From: Rhodocyclaceae bacterium
GTDB lineage: Bacteria > Pseudomonadota > Gammaproteobacteria > Burkholderiales > Usitatibacteraceae
Direction: 5' to 3'
DNA length: 49,198 nucleotides
Assembly: GCA_020247545.1 (NCBI GenBank)
Contig: JADCIX010000047.1
Location: forward strand, 1-49,198
This document shows positions 17,981-28,221 of this stretch, one piece after another. The translations under genes and the position numbers were made by a program. Within the stretch, counting starts at the first letter, position 1. Each line of letters begins with the position of its first letter. Below the pieces are notes generated by a model. The model was given only the letters and a program-made list of their open reading frames with translations, had not been told where the DNA came from and did no database searches.

Positions 17981-19002
17981 GACGCGTCTCCCTTGTGGTT
18001 CGTTTTTCGCGCAACATTTTTAACCTTATCGACCAGTTCGTCGAGATGACGCAGCTGCGCCGCATTTTTCAGCCAGTCTCGATGGGCCATTAGCGGCAAC
18101 CCCGAACTGTACATACCTGGCTTGCTGATTGACTTTGTCACGAACGCGTTTGCCGATAGCACCGCGTCGTCACAAATCGACAGATGTCCGGTGATCGACA
18201 CAGCCCCGCCAATCATCACCCGTTTACCAATCAATGTACTGCCGGCGACTCCCGTGCACCCGGCGATGATGGTGTGGTCACCGATTACGCAGTTGTGGCC
18301 GATCTGGATTTGGTTGTCGAGCTTTACGTCGTCGCCAAGAACCGTATCCTCTATTGCGCCACGGTCGATCGTGGTGTTGGCGCCGATCTCACAATCATTG
18401 CCGATCACGACACGTCCGGTCTGCGGAATTTTGACCCAAGCCCCGTTATCGTTGGCAAAGCCGAATCCGTCTGCGCCAATGACGACACCAGCGTGGATCA
18501 TGGCCCGCTCGCCGATTTGACAATCCGAATACACCACCACCCGAGCCGTTAACTCGCTGGACGCGCCAATCCGAACGTTGTTACCAATGACTGTGCCCGA
18601 ACCCAGTCTGACATGCTCACCGATGACGCTGTTGTCACCAATCGAGACAAATTCGGCAATCGACGCCGAGTCAGAAACAACGGCGCTGGACGCAACCACG
18701 GCACTGGGATGAACGCCCGCCCGATGGGTATGGCGCGCAGCAAACAACTGGGCCACCCTGGCAAAGTACGCGTAAGGATTGTCTACTACGATGCGCGGTT
18801 TATCACTCGCGTCGCGCTCGCTCGGCGCAACAATGACCGCCGCAGCATTCGTCTTGGTCAAGGCGCTACGATACTTTGGGTTAGCAAGGAACGATATCTC
18901 GCGAGCGTCTGCTTTTTCGAGCGTACCGACACCCGTCAACGCTACACTGACCTCCCCCACCGCTTCGCCGCCCAACTTTGAGATTAAGTCACGCAAATAC
19001 AT
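17977..19002 (-). CDS. lpxD: UDP-3-O-(3-hydroxyacyl)glucosamine N-acyltransferase
   Basis: 341 residues from the ATG at 19002, exactly the E. coli length; a frame opening at a TTG at 19026 is less likely. Adds the second, N-linked 3-hydroxyacyl chain in lipid A synthesis. N-terminal uridine-binding domain (1-~100), then hexapeptide repeats ([19 protein letters not shown]) forming a beta helix with [12 protein letters not shown] carrying the catalytic His, and a short C-terminal helix. A terminator lies between skp and this gene, so lpxD should have its own promoter within 19003-19077, which I could not pick out. Confidence 0.94.
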   Translation of the reverse strand: MYLRDLISKLGGEAVGEVSVALTGVGTLEKADAREISFLANPKYRSALTKTNAAAVIVAPSERDASDKPRIVVDNPYAYFARVAQLFAARHTHRAGVHPSAVVASSAVVSDSASIAEFVSIGDNSVIGEHVRLGSGTVIGNNVRIGASSELTARVVVYSDCQIGERAMIHAGVVIGADGFGFANDNGAWVKIPQTGRVVIGNDCEIGANTTIDRGAIEDTVLGDDVKLDNQIQIGHNCVIGDHTIIAGCTGVAGSTLIGKRVMIGGAVSITGHLSICDDAVLSANAFVTKSISKPGMYSSGLPLMAHRDWLKNAAQLRHLDELVDKVKNVARKTNHKGDAS

Positions 19003-19076
19003 AACAACATTTTCGCATGCCGGCAAACTTATCGCGAATCATGCTGCGGCTCACCCTGCACCATGCAGCCTATGCT

Positions 19077-19102
19077 AAAAACAAAACCCGCCATTCGGCG
19101 GG
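19077..19102 (-). terminator. Rho-independent terminator between skp and lpxD
   Basis: Minus-strand stem CCCGCC/GGCGGG (19087-19102) with a GAAT loop, followed by TTTTGTTTTT. It lies 65 nt past the skp stop and 75 nt before lpxD, separating bamA-skp from the lipid A genes. Confidence 0.85.
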
Positions 19103-19131
19103 CTACGTAAGGCAAAAAACGCTGAAAATCC

Positions 19132-19151
19132 CCGTCAATTAAGGACTTTTA
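19132..19151 (+). repeat. 20-nt intergenic motif, copy 1
   Basis: CCGTCAATTAAGGACTTTTA, identical to the sequence at 36226-36245 (opposite strand). Located just after the skp stop codon and before the terminator, antisense to skp transcription. Confidence 0.6.
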
Positions 19152-19167
19152 GCCCGTCAGACATCTA

Positions 19168-19707
19168 TCACTTATCGCCAAGCGCCTTGATCACACGATC
19201 AGTAAGATCGATACGCTGGCTGGCAAACACCGCCTCTTGGACAATCAAGTCAAACTTTTCCTTTTCCGCTATTTCGCTGATGACCTTATTGGCGCGCTCT
19301 TGCAACGACACCAGTTCTTCGTTGCTGCGCAAGGTTTGATCTTCACGCAGCTCACGCTGCATACGCTTGAAATCGCGTTCCAACTGGGCGAGCTGACGCT
19401 CTTTTGCGCTCCGCTCCGCCTCTGGCAATGTCATCGCCTCGCGTTGCAGCGTCGCTTGCAAATCACGACCCTGCCTTTCCATTTTCTCAAGTTCCGTCTC
19501 TCGAATCGCAAACTCTTTTTTTAGTTTGGCTTGCGCGCGTTTTGCCGCACCCGATTCACGCAGTATTCGCTCGCGGTCAACAAATCCGACCTTAAGCTCG
19601 GCAGCGCTGGCCAGAGCCGAACTCATGATTGCGGACACAACAAACACAAGCGCAAAAATCTGCGTCGGCAAACAAACGCGGCGAGTTTCGGGAAACATAG
19701 CAAACAT
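19168..19707 (-). CDS. skp: OmpH/Skp family periplasmic chaperone
   Basis: 179 residues. Holds unfolded outer-membrane proteins in the periplasm for the BAM complex. A signal peptide with a hydrophobic stretch FALVFVVSAIMSSALASA ends near residue 35, followed by ELKVGFVDRERILRESGAAK, typical of the Skp beta strand, and a long charged helical region (55-150) that would form the coiled-coil tentacles. A second ATG three codons in is possible. It follows bamA by 36 nt, the conserved order. Confidence 0.92.
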   Translation of the reverse strand: MFAMFPETRRVCLPTQIFALVFVVSAIMSSALASAAELKVGFVDRERILRESGAAKRAQAKLKKEFAIRETELEKMERQGRDLQATLQREAMTLPEAERSAKERQLAQLERDFKRMQRELREDQTLRSNEELVSLQERANKVISEIAEKEKFDLIVQEAVFASQRIDLTDRVIKALGDK

Positions 19708-19743
19708 GGCGGGGCGACCTACACGGAGTCAGTGACAGGCCAA

Positions 19744-22071
19744 TTAAAACACTTTTCCGAGAAGGAACTGAAAGCGTTCAATCTTGTCATTCGGTTTAAC
19801 GCCAAAAGGCTTGGCAAGACTGAATTTCAGCGGGCCGACCGGTGAGAACCAACTGACTGCAAAACCCGTCGAGTAGCGAAGATCACCGAGCAACAGCCTT
19901 TGATCGGCACCCCAAACGTAGCCAAAATCACCGAACACGGATAGACGAACCGATTTTTCCGACTTCACTCCCGGCATGGGGAATAGCACTTCAACGTTTC
20001 CGACCAGACGTTTGTTACCGCCCGTGTATTCACCCGTATCAAAGTCCCGCGGACCGATAGTGGCCGTTTGATAACCGCGAATAGAGTCGACACCACCCGC
20101 ATAAAAATTCTTGAAGAACGGTAATGGTTTCCCGCCATAACCGTTGGCGAGTCCAAGCTCAGCGTTCAGAGACAGGGTAAATGGCCCCCAAATTGGCCGC
20201 AGATACTGCGCTTTGGCTTGCGCACGGTAGTACTTCAGATCGCCGCCTGGCAATCCTGCCTCAAGCCCGAACTCGAGCAGATAACCGCGTTTCGGGAAGT
20301 AGATGCTGTCTCGAGTATCTCTTGAGTATCCGGTGGTACCACGGATGGTGTCGCTCTTCGCACCAAATTTATCGACATAGTCGAAATAACGCTGCGGACT
20401 AAAACTATCTAGCCCGATACGAGTACGTTCAAAACCTACACCAAAGTTCACAGAATCGTATTCGGTAACCGGCACACCAAAGCGTACGCCGATACCCGAG
20501 GCGCTTGAACGGAAATCGCCCGTATTCAGGCTCGCGGTGTCAAGCTCGCGCTGATAAACGTCAAAACCGCGGGCAATACCGTCCGCAGTCCAGTAGGGAT
20601 TCAGATACGAAACCTCATACGCCTGGCTAATCCGGCTGCTGTTGATACGGAACGAGAGTTGATTGCCCGTACCAAAAATATTGGCCTGTGACACTGACGC
20701 CGAGACCGTCAACCTATCTGGGCCGCTGCCGTAACCGACGCCGAACTGCAGGCTGCCAGTGTTGCGCTCTTTAACAGTGACGTTCAGGTCAACCTGATCA
20801 TTGCTGCCGGGTACGGTCGGTGTGTCAACCGTTACTTCTTCGAAAAATCCGGTACGCTCGAGACGTTCCTTTGAGCGATTGATTTTGTCGACCGAATACC
20901 AGCCCGCCTCTAGCTGCCGTAACTCGCGACGCACGACGGCATCGCGGGTGCGACTGTTACCCTGAACGTTGATGCGGCGCACATAAACGCGCCGACCCGG
21001 ATCAACAAACATGGTAAACGAAGCAGTTTTAGCCGCCGGATCACGCTCCGGCACCGGATTGATGCTGGCAAAAGAGTAACCGTCATTTCCTAGCCGGTCG
21101 TTGATCGCTTTGACCGAATCCACAATTTTCTGACGTGAGAAAGTTTCTCCTGCCTTGAACAACAGAAGCGAACGCATTTCAGCTTCAGTTATCTTTAGCT
21201 CACCGGAAAACTTGATGTCGGAAATCTTGTAGACCTCACCCTCGTTGATCACGATGGTGATAAATATCTTGTCTTTTTCAGGAGTGATAGACACCTGCGT
21301 CGACTCAATATTGAAATCCAAATAGCCGCGATTAAGATAGTAAGAGCGTAGCTTCTCGAGGTCGCCGCCGAGCTTTTGCTTGGAGTACTGATCATCCTTT
21401 GTAAAGAACGTGAACCAGCCGGACGTTGTTTGCTCGAATTCTTTCAGCAGAGTCGACTCAGAAACCGCCTTCGCACCGATGATATTGATGTCCACGATCT
21501 TTGACGGGTCGCCCTCGTCAATCGTGAAGGTGAGGGATACACGATTACGTTCCTGCGGATTCACCGTGGTTGTCACCTTTGACGAGTAAAAGCCACGACT
21601 GGTGTACTGGCGCTTGATCTCTTTCTCGGCGCGATCAAGCAATGAACGGTCAAAAATCTTGGCTTCGGAAATACCGGCGGTTTTAAGGCCATCCTTCAAA
21701 TTGTCCTTCGAAAACTCCTTCGCTCCGGTGATCTCAATGGCCGCAATGGCCGGACGCTCGACCACGAAAACGACCAGCACGTCGTTTTCGACCTCAAGCC
21801 GGACATCCGTATAGAAACCGGTTGCATACAAAGCCTTGATCGACTTTGCCGCCTTATCGTCGTCCATCCGTTCGCCGACCCTGATCGGCAGATAACTAAA
21901 TACCGTACCTGCCTCGGTGCGCTGCACGCCTTCAACGCGAATATCACGCACGACAAAAGGCTCAATGGCCAGCGCGGCGAACGACACCAAGCTGCCAAAC
22001 AGCGCGATCAACAAGCGTGAAACAGAGGGGAGACGAACAATAGTGGGAGTGTGGCAGGAAGATCGAGGCAT
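19744..22071 (-). CDS. bamA: Outer membrane protein assembly factor BamA
   Basis: 775 residues from the ATG at 22071. A frame open further upstream (to 22134) would overlap rseP by 56 nt; the inner ATG gives a normal signal peptide ending SFAALA and starts 7 nt past the rseP stop. Five POTRA domains span about 23-420 (IRVEGVQRTEAGTVFSYLPI begins the first), then a 16-stranded barrel with the conserved loop motif DSIRGYQ and a terminal Phe. Essential core of the beta-barrel assembly machine. Confidence 0.95.
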   Translation of the reverse strand: MPRSSCHTPTIVRLPSVSRLLIALFGSLVSFAALAIEPFVVRDIRVEGVQRTEAGTVFSYLPIRVGERMDDDKAAKSIKALYATGFYTDVRLEVENDVLVVFVVERPAIAAIEITGAKEFSKDNLKDGLKTAGISEAKIFDRSLLDRAEKEIKRQYTSRGFYSSKVTTTVNPQERNRVSLTFTIDEGDPSKIVDINIIGAKAVSESTLLKEFEQTTSGWFTFFTKDDQYSKQKLGGDLEKLRSYYLNRGYLDFNIESTQVSITPEKDKIFITIVINEGEVYKISDIKFSGELKITEAEMRSLLLFKAGETFSRQKIVDSVKAINDRLGNDGYSFASINPVPERDPAAKTASFTMFVDPGRRVYVRRINVQGNSRTRDAVVRRELRQLEAGWYSVDKINRSKERLERTGFFEEVTVDTPTVPGSNDQVDLNVTVKERNTGSLQFGVGYGSGPDRLTVSASVSQANIFGTGNQLSFRINSSRISQAYEVSYLNPYWTADGIARGFDVYQRELDTASLNTGDFRSSASGIGVRFGVPVTEYDSVNFGVGFERTRIGLDSFSPQRYFDYVDKFGAKSDTIRGTTGYSRDTRDSIYFPKRGYLLEFGLEAGLPGGDLKYYRAQAKAQYLRPIWGPFTLSLNAELGLANGYGGKPLPFFKNFYAGGVDSIRGYQTATIGPRDFDTGEYTGGNKRLVGNVEVLFPMPGVKSEKSVRLSVFGDFGYVWGADQRLLLGDLRYSTGFAVSWFSPVGPLKFSLAKPFGVKPNDKIERFQFLLGKVF

Positions 22072-22078
22072 CAAAAAG

Positions 22079-23443
22079 TCAACCAGAAACAAGGCGATAA
22101 ATGTCGTTATAGAAGGCAAAAGCCGAAAGCCCAATCAGCAGCGCAAAGCCGACGCGCTGGCCAATTTCCATGGCTTGTTCCGAGAGCGGACTGCCCTTGA
22201 TTAGCTCCGCGATATGATACAGCAACTGACCCCCGTCCAAGACGGGGATGGGGAGCAAATTGAGCACCCCGATACTGACGCTGATGAGCGCCAAAAACGT
22301 CACAAACTGCACCCAGCCAAGTTTCGCCGACTGGCCGGCATAGTCTGCAATGGTGATCGGTCCGGAAAGATTTTTCCATGAAACCTCGCCGGTGATCATG
22401 CGCCCGAGCATCGTTAGGCTAAAGACAGACATATCCCACACATTTCCGACCGCTTTGGGAACGGATTCGACAGGGCCATAACGAACAGTGGTTACGAGGG
22501 CTTCATTGGCCGCGCGATCGATTTTTGGGGCGACACCGATGCGCCCAATCGAGCGGTTACCGTCGGTAACGAGTTTCGGCACGACTTCGGCGTCAAAAAT
22601 CTCACCAGAACTCTCAACCACCAGCTTGATCACTTTCCCAGGGCTGGCAGAGACGATGCCGACCAATTGATTCCAATCGGCAATTGGCGAGCCGGCTGCC
22701 GCAACGATACGGTCGCCCGGTTGTAGTCCCGCTTGTGCGGCGGGTCCATCAGGTGTCACGGTCTCCACCACCGGAGCGATCGGTGGACGGTAGGGGCGAA
22801 TCCCAAGCTTGGCCGCAAAATCGCGATCAAGGTCGGCTTTTTCGAGGCTGGCCATCGACACCTTGCGCTTGCCCATGCGTCCGTCACGTGTTTGCACCTC
22901 GATGACTGCGGTACCGCGCACCGCCGCGCGATCGAGCAACAGCAAACGCACCTCGCCCCACGTCTTGACGTCTTTGCCATCAATTGCCGTCACTTTGTCG
23001 TATGCGAGAAATCCTGCGGCTGCCGCCGGGCTGCCGGCCGGGGGAGCGGCGACAAATGGCAATGCCCCGGGCGCGCCGACGACGAACACCATCCAATATA
23101 GAAGCGCGGCAAGGACAAAATTGGCCGCCGGACCCGCAGTAATTATGATCATGCGCTGCCAGACCGGTTTGTTGTTGAACGCGCGGCCACGATCAAGTTC
23201 ATCCACCACGTCGTCGCGCTCGTCAGCCATTTTGACGAAGCCCCCAAGCGGCAAAGCCGCGACAACCCATTCGGTCTGGTCAGCGCCGAACTTGCGTATC
23301 CATAACGGGCGACCAAAGCCAATTGAGAAACGAATAATCTTCACGCCACACAAACGTGCGGCCCAATAGTGTCCAAGCTCGTGGATGGTCACCAAGATGC
23401 CTATCGCGACAAGGAACGCGACGATACTTTTCAGGATTTCCAC
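22079..23443 (-). CDS. rseP: Site-2 zinc metalloprotease RseP
   Basis: 454 residues. Intramembrane protease that cuts anti-sigma factors (RseA-type) and signal-peptide remnants. The zinc site HELGH (H21, E22, H25) lies in the first membrane helix; a PDZ region contains PDGPAAQAGLQPGDRIV; the third zinc ligand is the Asp in VLDGGQLLYH near the C-terminus. Next upstream gene, dxr, is normally adjacent; here an inverted-repeat element of about 258 bp separates them. Confidence 0.94.
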   Translation of the reverse strand: MEILKSIVAFLVAIGILVTIHELGHYWAARLCGVKIIRFSIGFGRPLWIRKFGADQTEWVVAALPLGGFVKMADERDDVVDELDRGRAFNNKPVWQRMIIITAGPAANFVLAALLYWMVFVVGAPGALPFVAAPPAGSPAAAAGFLAYDKVTAIDGKDVKTWGEVRLLLLDRAAVRGTAVIEVQTRDGRMGKRKVSMASLEKADLDRDFAAKLGIRPYRPPIAPVVETVTPDGPAAQAGLQPGDRIVAAAGSPIADWNQLVGIVSASPGKVIKLVVESSGEIFDAEVVPKLVTDGNRSIGRIGVAPKIDRAANEALVTTVRYGPVESVPKAVGNVWDMSVFSLTMLGRMITGEVSWKNLSGPITIADYAGQSAKLGWVQFVTFLALISVSIGVLNLLPIPVLDGGQLLYHIAELIKGSPLSEQAMEIGQRVGFALLIGLSAFAFYNDIYRLVSG

Positions 23444-23526
23444 GTAGCCAAGGCCCTATCTCTGTCGATCAAACAAACCACTAAACCTTACCGCCACGCA
23501 TTCTACAAAACCACCCGTTTTGGCAA

Positions 23527-23784
23527 CTAGCCTGAACCTTTCTTGGCGATCGCTCGAAAGGCGCGGGAGTGGGCGAAAAATTCTTCGCCTGACCGAGCAC
23601 AGCACAGCTGACTACTCTACGGAAGTCAGGCGCGTAATTGTCAAATACGCCAACTTCTACTTGCCAGAGAGCGGGCGTACGGCCCGCATCCACGGCAGAT
23701 GAGCAACGATCCAAATTGGTTTGCCAATCGCTCAGGTGCAAAGTTCTTCGAAACAGCGAGCGACCCATGAACGATTCAGGCTAG
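23527..23784. mobile_element. MITE-like inverted-repeat element, copy 2 (258 bp)
   Basis: Starts CTAGCCTGAACCTTTCTTGG and ends, inverted, CTAGCCTGAATCGTTCATGG. The termini, the internal GCCTGACCGAGCACAGCA and the right-hand ~60 bp (CAATCGC...GCGACCCAT) resemble copy 1 at 8041-8227. No transposase; the minus-strand reading frames inside have no family and no upstream ribosome-binding site. It separates dxr from rseP, and its right-hand CTAG contains the TAG stop codon of dxr. Confidence 0.75.
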
Positions 23785-24986
23785 ACACGCGCTGCCCGTG
23801 TTGCCAGCATGTCTCTGGTCGCGGTACGAGCAAATTGATCCGCCGCAAGGATGCACTCAAGCGAGGTGGCGTCATCGGCCGATATCTTCGACAACACGTC
23901 CTCAATGAGTTGCGGAATATCGATGAAGCGCAGGCGATTGGCGAGAAAAGCTTCGACAGCGACTTCATTGGCCGCGTTCAGTACCGCTGGCGCTGTGCCT
24001 CCACGCCGCATCGCTTCATAGGCAAGTCCCACGCAGGGGAATCGCGCTAAATCAAGTTTTTCAAAATCCAGCCGCCCCACTTTTGCCAAATCGAGCGCAC
24101 CAACCCCGGCGGCAATTCGATCAGGAAATCCAAGTCCATACGCAATCGGTGTCCGCATATCGGGGTTGCCAAGCTGCGCGATCACCGAGCCATCGCGATA
24201 GGTGACCATGGAATGGACGACACTCTGCGGATGGATTACGACATCGATCATCTCGGCTTCGGCATCAAACAACCAGCGCGCCTCGATGACTTCAAGTCCC
24301 TTGTTCATCATCGTGGCTGAGTCGACCGAAATCTTGCGCCCCATTGCCCAATTTGGGTGCGCGCAGGCTTCGTCCGGCGTCACCTCGGCAAGTGAATCTA
24401 TCGGGCGCGTTCGGAACGGGCCGCCAGAGGCGGTAAGAACAATTTTTTCCACTCCAACGTTGGCAAGCCCACGAGCGTAGTTTCTTGGCAGCGACTGAAA
24501 AACAGCATTGTGTTCACTATCGATGGGCAATAGTGTTGCGCCCGAGTTTGCAATCGCGTTCATAAAGAGCCTGCCCGCCATGACCAACGCCTCTTTATTG
24601 GCGAGCAGCACCCGCTTACCTGCGTACGCGGCCGCGAGCGAAGACTTGAGCCCTGCTGCACCTACAATGGCCGCCATGACAACATCGACTTCGGAATGCG
24701 CCGCGACGAATTCGAGTCCCTCGCGACCGGCCAGCACTTCGGTCGACGGACTACGCACCCTTAACGTAGCGCGCAACTGGGTAGCGGCGTCGTTGTCGGT
24801 CATGACCGCAAATCGCGGCACGAAGCGCTCGCACAATGCGGCCAGCTCGCCCACCTTGGTGGCGGCCGATAGGGCAAAAACACGAAAGCGGTTCGGGTGA
24901 CACCTGATAACGTCAAGCGTACTCAGCCCAATCGAGCCTGTCGCCCCGAGTACCGTGACGTTTCTCACCTTCAATTGATCACTCAT
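23781..24986 (-). CDS. dxr: 1-deoxy-D-xylulose 5-phosphate reductoisomerase
   Basis: 401 residues. Converts DXP to MEP with NADPH in isoprenoid synthesis, which feeds UppS downstream in the same operon. NADPH-binding [18 protein letters not shown] at the N-terminus; [10 protein letters not shown] and the SASGGPFR-type segment [12 protein letters not shown], and [22 protein letters not shown], are the metal- and substrate-binding segments. The TAG stop codon lies in the CTAG tip of the inverted-repeat element. The ATG overlaps the cdsA stop by 4 nt. Confidence 0.95.
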   Translation of the reverse strand: MSDQLKVRNVTVLGATGSIGLSTLDVIRCHPNRFRVFALSAATKVGELAALCERFVPRFAVMTDNDAATQLRATLRVRSPSTEVLAGREGLEFVAAHSEVDVVMAAIVGAAGLKSSLAAAYAGKRVLLANKEALVMAGRLFMNAIANSGATLLPIDSEHNAVFQSLPRNYARGLANVGVEKIVLTASGGPFRTRPIDSLAEVTPDEACAHPNWAMGRKISVDSATMMNKGLEVIEARWLFDAEAEMIDVVIHPQSVVHSMVTYRDGSVIAQLGNPDMRTPIAYGLGFPDRIAAGVGALDLAKVGRLDFEKLDLARFPCVGLAYEAMRRGGTAPAVLNAANEVAVEAFLANRLRFIDIPQLIEDVLSKISADDATSLECILAADQFARTATRDMLATRAARV

Positions 24987-25843
24987 AGCTTCTGCATTAC
25001 CAACAAGTAAAGCCCGGCCAAGGGCAGTGTGGAAGTGAGCGCATCGATTCGATCAAGTATGCCGCCGTGGCCGGGCAGGAGACTGGACGAGTCCTTCATA
25101 CCCACGCCGCGCTTCATCCATGACTCGAACAGGTCGCCGACAATCGAGACTACGCCGAGCAACATGAACATGCCAAACAATAACCAGCCATGCGAGCTTA
25201 ACTCTCGCGCCCAGTCCTCGCCGCGGGCTGCTGCGCTTCCCACCAATTGCTGCCATACAAAAAAGTACACGCCAACTCCGATTAGCCCCCCTGCCGCACC
25301 CTCGATCGTTTTACCAGGGCTAATTGACGGTGCCAGCTTGCGTTTGCCCACACTCTTGCCAACAAAATATGCGGCAATGTCGGCAACCCAAACAATCAGC
25401 GCAAAACTCAGCAACATCCACGGGCCAAGGTCGTGCAGCATCAAAAATGCAAACCAGGTCGGGAAAATGACCACCCAGCCGGTAAACGCCACCACCCACG
25501 TCCCTATCGAGCCTTCAGGACGCCATGTTTTGGCAAGCCACACTGGCGCAACCATCAGCCAGAACAATGCGGATGCGATAAAGCCCACCAAGGCAACCGT
25601 CGCGAACGTTAACGGCGTCATGCCAAGATAGGCAAAAAACACGACAGCCGAGCCCGCTAACGACACTATAAAAAATACACTTGCGCTGCTCCTCGACAAT
25701 CGGCAAAAGCGGCTCCACTCCCAGCAGGCCACCAGCGTGATCGCCAGCGTGAAAAGATCCCACGCCCAATTGGGAAACGAGAATAACGCAATGAAAACAA
25801 CCGGCAGGATGACCAGCGCGGTGATGATACGGGTTTTGAGCAT
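24983..25843 (-). CDS. cdsA: Phosphatidate cytidylyltransferase
   Basis: 286 residues, about eight membrane helices. Makes CDP-diacylglycerol from phosphatidate and CTP at the inner membrane. The C-terminal signature [20 protein letters not shown], followed by GILDRID, is diagnostic. Overlaps dxr by 4 nt; uppS lies 33 nt upstream. Confidence 0.94.
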   Translation of the reverse strand: MLKTRIITALVILPVVFIALFSFPNWAWDLFTLAITLVACWEWSRFCRLSRSSASVFFIVSLAGSAVVFFAYLGMTPLTFATVALVGFIASALFWLMVAPVWLAKTWRPEGSIGTWVVAFTGWVVIFPTWFAFLMLHDLGPWMLLSFALIVWVADIAAYFVGKSVGKRKLAPSISPGKTIEGAAGGLIGVGVYFFVWQQLVGSAAARGEDWARELSSHGWLLFGMFMLLGVVSIVGDLFESWMKRGVGMKDSSSLLPGHGGILDRIDALTSTLPLAGLYLLVMQKL

Positions 25844-25876
25844 TTAGTCTTTAGCGCGCGGCGCGGCCTATCTTGC

Positions 25877-26671
25877 CTAGGCAGCGTCAGACGTGCAGTC
25901 TGAGGAGATACCCAAGGAAGCCGCCAACTGATCACTGGTGCGACCAAAACGGCGCTCGCGCTTGCCATAGGAATCAACAGCACGAATCAGGCTGGAGCGG
26001 CCAAAATCAGGCCAAAGTTCAGGCGTGAAATAGAACTCGGTATAGGCAAGCTGCCATATCAGGAAATTGCTGAGCCTTTGTTCTCCACCGGTACGGATAA
26101 ACAAATCAGGCTCCGGTGCGTAGGCCATCGATAAGTATGGCGTGAGCAAGTCTTCCGAAAACTCGCTAACCTCGCGATTCGCTGAAACGCGCTCCTGCTG
26201 CGCTTTGTTCATCGCCTGAAGAATATCCCAGCGCCCCCCATAGTTAGCGGCAACCGTGAGTGTCAATGCAGTGTTGCTCTCAGTGAGCGCTTCGCTGGCC
26301 GCGATCTTGTCGCGAAGCCGTGCATCAAATCGCGTCAAATCACCGATGACTTTGAAGCGAATACCATTAGCGTGTAACTTGGCGACCTCATTGTCCAACG
26401 CCACCAAAAACAACTGCATCAGCACCGAGACCTCCTCGGCAGGCCGCCGCCAATTTTCAGAAGAAAAAGCAAACAACGTAAGGTATTCGATACCGAGTTC
26501 ACCACAAGTCTTGACGGTCTCTCGCACTGCCTCCACGCCACGTTTATGTCCGGCTACCCGCGGCATGAAGCGGTTTTTTGCCCAGCGTCCGTTGCCATCC
26601 ATCACGATTGCCACGTGCCGCGGCACACTCGTAAATGCCGGTATCACCTGAGTTGGACTCTCATAGTTCAT
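25877..26671 (-). CDS. uppS: Undecaprenyl diphosphate synthase (cis-prenyltransferase)
   Basis: 264 residues. Elongates farnesyl diphosphate with eight IPP units to the C55 lipid carrier for peptidoglycan. [15 protein letters not shown] contains the catalytic Asp (D in MDGNGRW), followed by GHKRGVEAV, and the C-terminal [20 protein letters not shown] is the substrate-binding region. Residues 1-16 precede the conserved core. Confidence 0.95.
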   Translation of the reverse strand: MNYESPTQVIPAFTSVPRHVAIVMDGNGRWAKNRFMPRVAGHKRGVEAVRETVKTCGELGIEYLTLFAFSSENWRRPAEEVSVLMQLFLVALDNEVAKLHANGIRFKVIGDLTRFDARLRDKIAASEALTESNTALTLTVAANYGGRWDILQAMNKAQQERVSANREVSEFSEDLLTPYLSMAYAPEPDLFIRTGGEQRLSNFLIWQLAYTEFYFTPELWPDFGRSSLIRAVDSYGKRERRFGRTSDQLAASLGISSDCTSDAA

Positions 26672-26731
26672 AGTGGGATTTCGTTCATTTGAGTGATTTA
26701 CGCGAACATAGTGGGGCGCTTTACGACCGCA

Positions 26732-27292
26732 TCAGACCGACATCAACTCTTTTTCTTTATCGTGGACGAGTTTGTCGATTTCCAACACAAACTTATCTGT
26801 CATTTTTTGAACGTCATCCTGCGCCTTCTTCTCGGCATCCTCGGGTAGGGTCTTTGCCTTCAGCGCGTCCTTTAGCTGGTTGTTTGCATCGCGGCGTATG
26901 TTCCGCACCGCGACTTTCGCATCTTCACCTTCACCCTTGACCAATTTGGCCATTTCGCGGCGGCGCTCTTCTGTCAGGGATGGCATCGGCACACGTACCA
27001 CGTCACCGGTCGTTGAAGGATTCAGCCCTAGATCGGAATCTCGAATCGCCTTTTCGATTACGGAAGTCATCTTTCTTTCGAATGGCTGGACGATGATGGT
27101 TCGCGCATCCGCCACATTCATGCTGGCGACAGCGGTCAATGCAGTTGGCGAACCATAGTAGTCAACATGAATTTGGTCAAGCATGCCGGCGTGGGCACGC
27201 CCGGTGCGAATCTTTGCCAAGTTATTCTTGAGTGAATCGATGCTTTTCTGCATCTTTTGCTCACACGTTTTCTTTAAATCAGCAACATTCAT
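26732..27292 (-). CDS. frr: Ribosome recycling factor
   Basis: 186 residues, the normal length. With EF-G it splits post-termination ribosomes. Recognised from [31 protein letters not shown]-like [13 protein letters not shown], and [14 protein letters not shown] in the long three-helix domain. Gap to pyrH 35 nt, to uppS 60 nt. Confidence 0.96.
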   Translation of the reverse strand: MNVADLKKTCEQKMQKSIDSLKNNLAKIRTGRAHAGMLDQIHVDYYGSPTALTAVASMNVADARTIIVQPFERKMTSVIEKAIRDSDLGLNPSTTGDVVRVPMPSLTEERRREMAKLVKGEGEDAKVAVRNIRRDANNQLKDALKAKTLPEDAEKKAQDDVQKMTDKFVLEIDKLVHDKEKELMSV

Positions 27293-27327
27293 GATTTACT
27301 CCACTGACGATGTTTTAGTAACCACAG

Positions 27328-28083
27328 CTATGCGTGAACAAGCGTACCCTCGTCTTCACCGAGCACGACGCGCTTCAACCCGCCCTGCTTGAAGATCGAG
27401 AAGACGTTTATCGGCAGCTTCTGATCACGACACAAGGCAATTGCCGTGGCGTCCATCACCTTTAGATTTTTGATAATGGCCTCATCAAAGGTGATCGAAT
27501 GATAACGCGTGGCACTTTTATCCGTCTTGGGATCGGCGGTGTAGACGCCGTCCACCTTGGTTGCCTTCAACACAATCTGCGCCTCCATTTCACGGCCCCG
27601 AAGTGCAGCGGCGGTGTCGGTGGTGAAAAACGGATTTCCCGTGCCGGCGGCGAACACCACGACTTTACCTTCGTCAAGATAGCGCATGGTCTTGCCACGG
27701 ATGTACGGCTCGACGACGGGTTCGATATTGATGGCGGACTGTATGCGCGGGGTCAAGCCCACCTTCGACAAGGCATCTTGCAACGCAAGGGAGTTAATCA
27801 CAGTCGCCAGCATACCCATGTAATCGGCGGTCGCACGATCCATTCCGGCGGCACTCGTCGATACCCCGCGAAAAATGTTGCCGCCACCAATGACGATACC
27901 AATAGCAACACCGAGATCAGCAATTTCTTTGATCTCTGCTGCGATGCGTTCGATGGTCTGACGGTTGATACCAAACGCATCATCACCCATCAGCGCTTCG
28001 CCGGATAACTTCAGCAGGATACGCGTGTACTTGGGAGGAAGAGACGCGTTCGGAGATGCAGGGGACAAAACAGCGGGCGACAT
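27328..28083 (-). CDS. pyrH: UMP kinase
   Basis: 251 residues from the ATG at 28083, which has a full GGAGG site 10 nt upstream; the open frame continues to 28197 but those extra 38 residues are not conserved. Phosphorylates UMP to [15 protein letters not shown] (phosphate-binding), [11 protein letters not shown] and the uridine-binding segments near [18 protein letters not shown] identify it. The gap to tsf holds two small hairpins without T-runs (28124-28148 and 28177-28193). Confidence 0.94.
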   Translation of the reverse strand: MSPAVLSPASPNASLPPKYTRILLKLSGEALMGDDAFGINRQTIERIAAEIKEIADLGVAIGIVIGGGNIFRGVSTSAAGMDRATADYMGMLATVINSLALQDALSKVGLTPRIQSAINIEPVVEPYIRGKTMRYLDEGKVVVFAAGTGNPFFTTDTAAALRGREMEAQIVLKATKVDGVYTADPKTDKSATRYHSITFDEAIIKNLKVMDATAIALCRDQKLPINVFSIFKQGGLKRVVLGEDEGTLVHA

Positions 28084-28221
28084 TGCGAGAGGTCCTCCTT
28101 GACCGTGTTTGACAACATCCTCACCACAATCATCGCAGACAATTGTGGCGAAATTCCGTTCACTGTTCGCCAGCACCGCCGAATAACACGGCGACACTAG
28201 CGAAACTTACATCCGGCGATG

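Noticed and set aside
23481-23768. 95-codon minus-strand frame within element copy 2
   Set aside because: Covers the element and part of the gap; only short similarity to the frames in copy 1, consistent with repeat DNA rather than a gene.
28124-28193. Two hairpins between tsf and pyrH as a terminator
   Set aside because: Neither CCACAAT/ATTGTGG nor CGCCG/CGGCG is followed by a T-run, and pyrH is expected to be co-transcribed.
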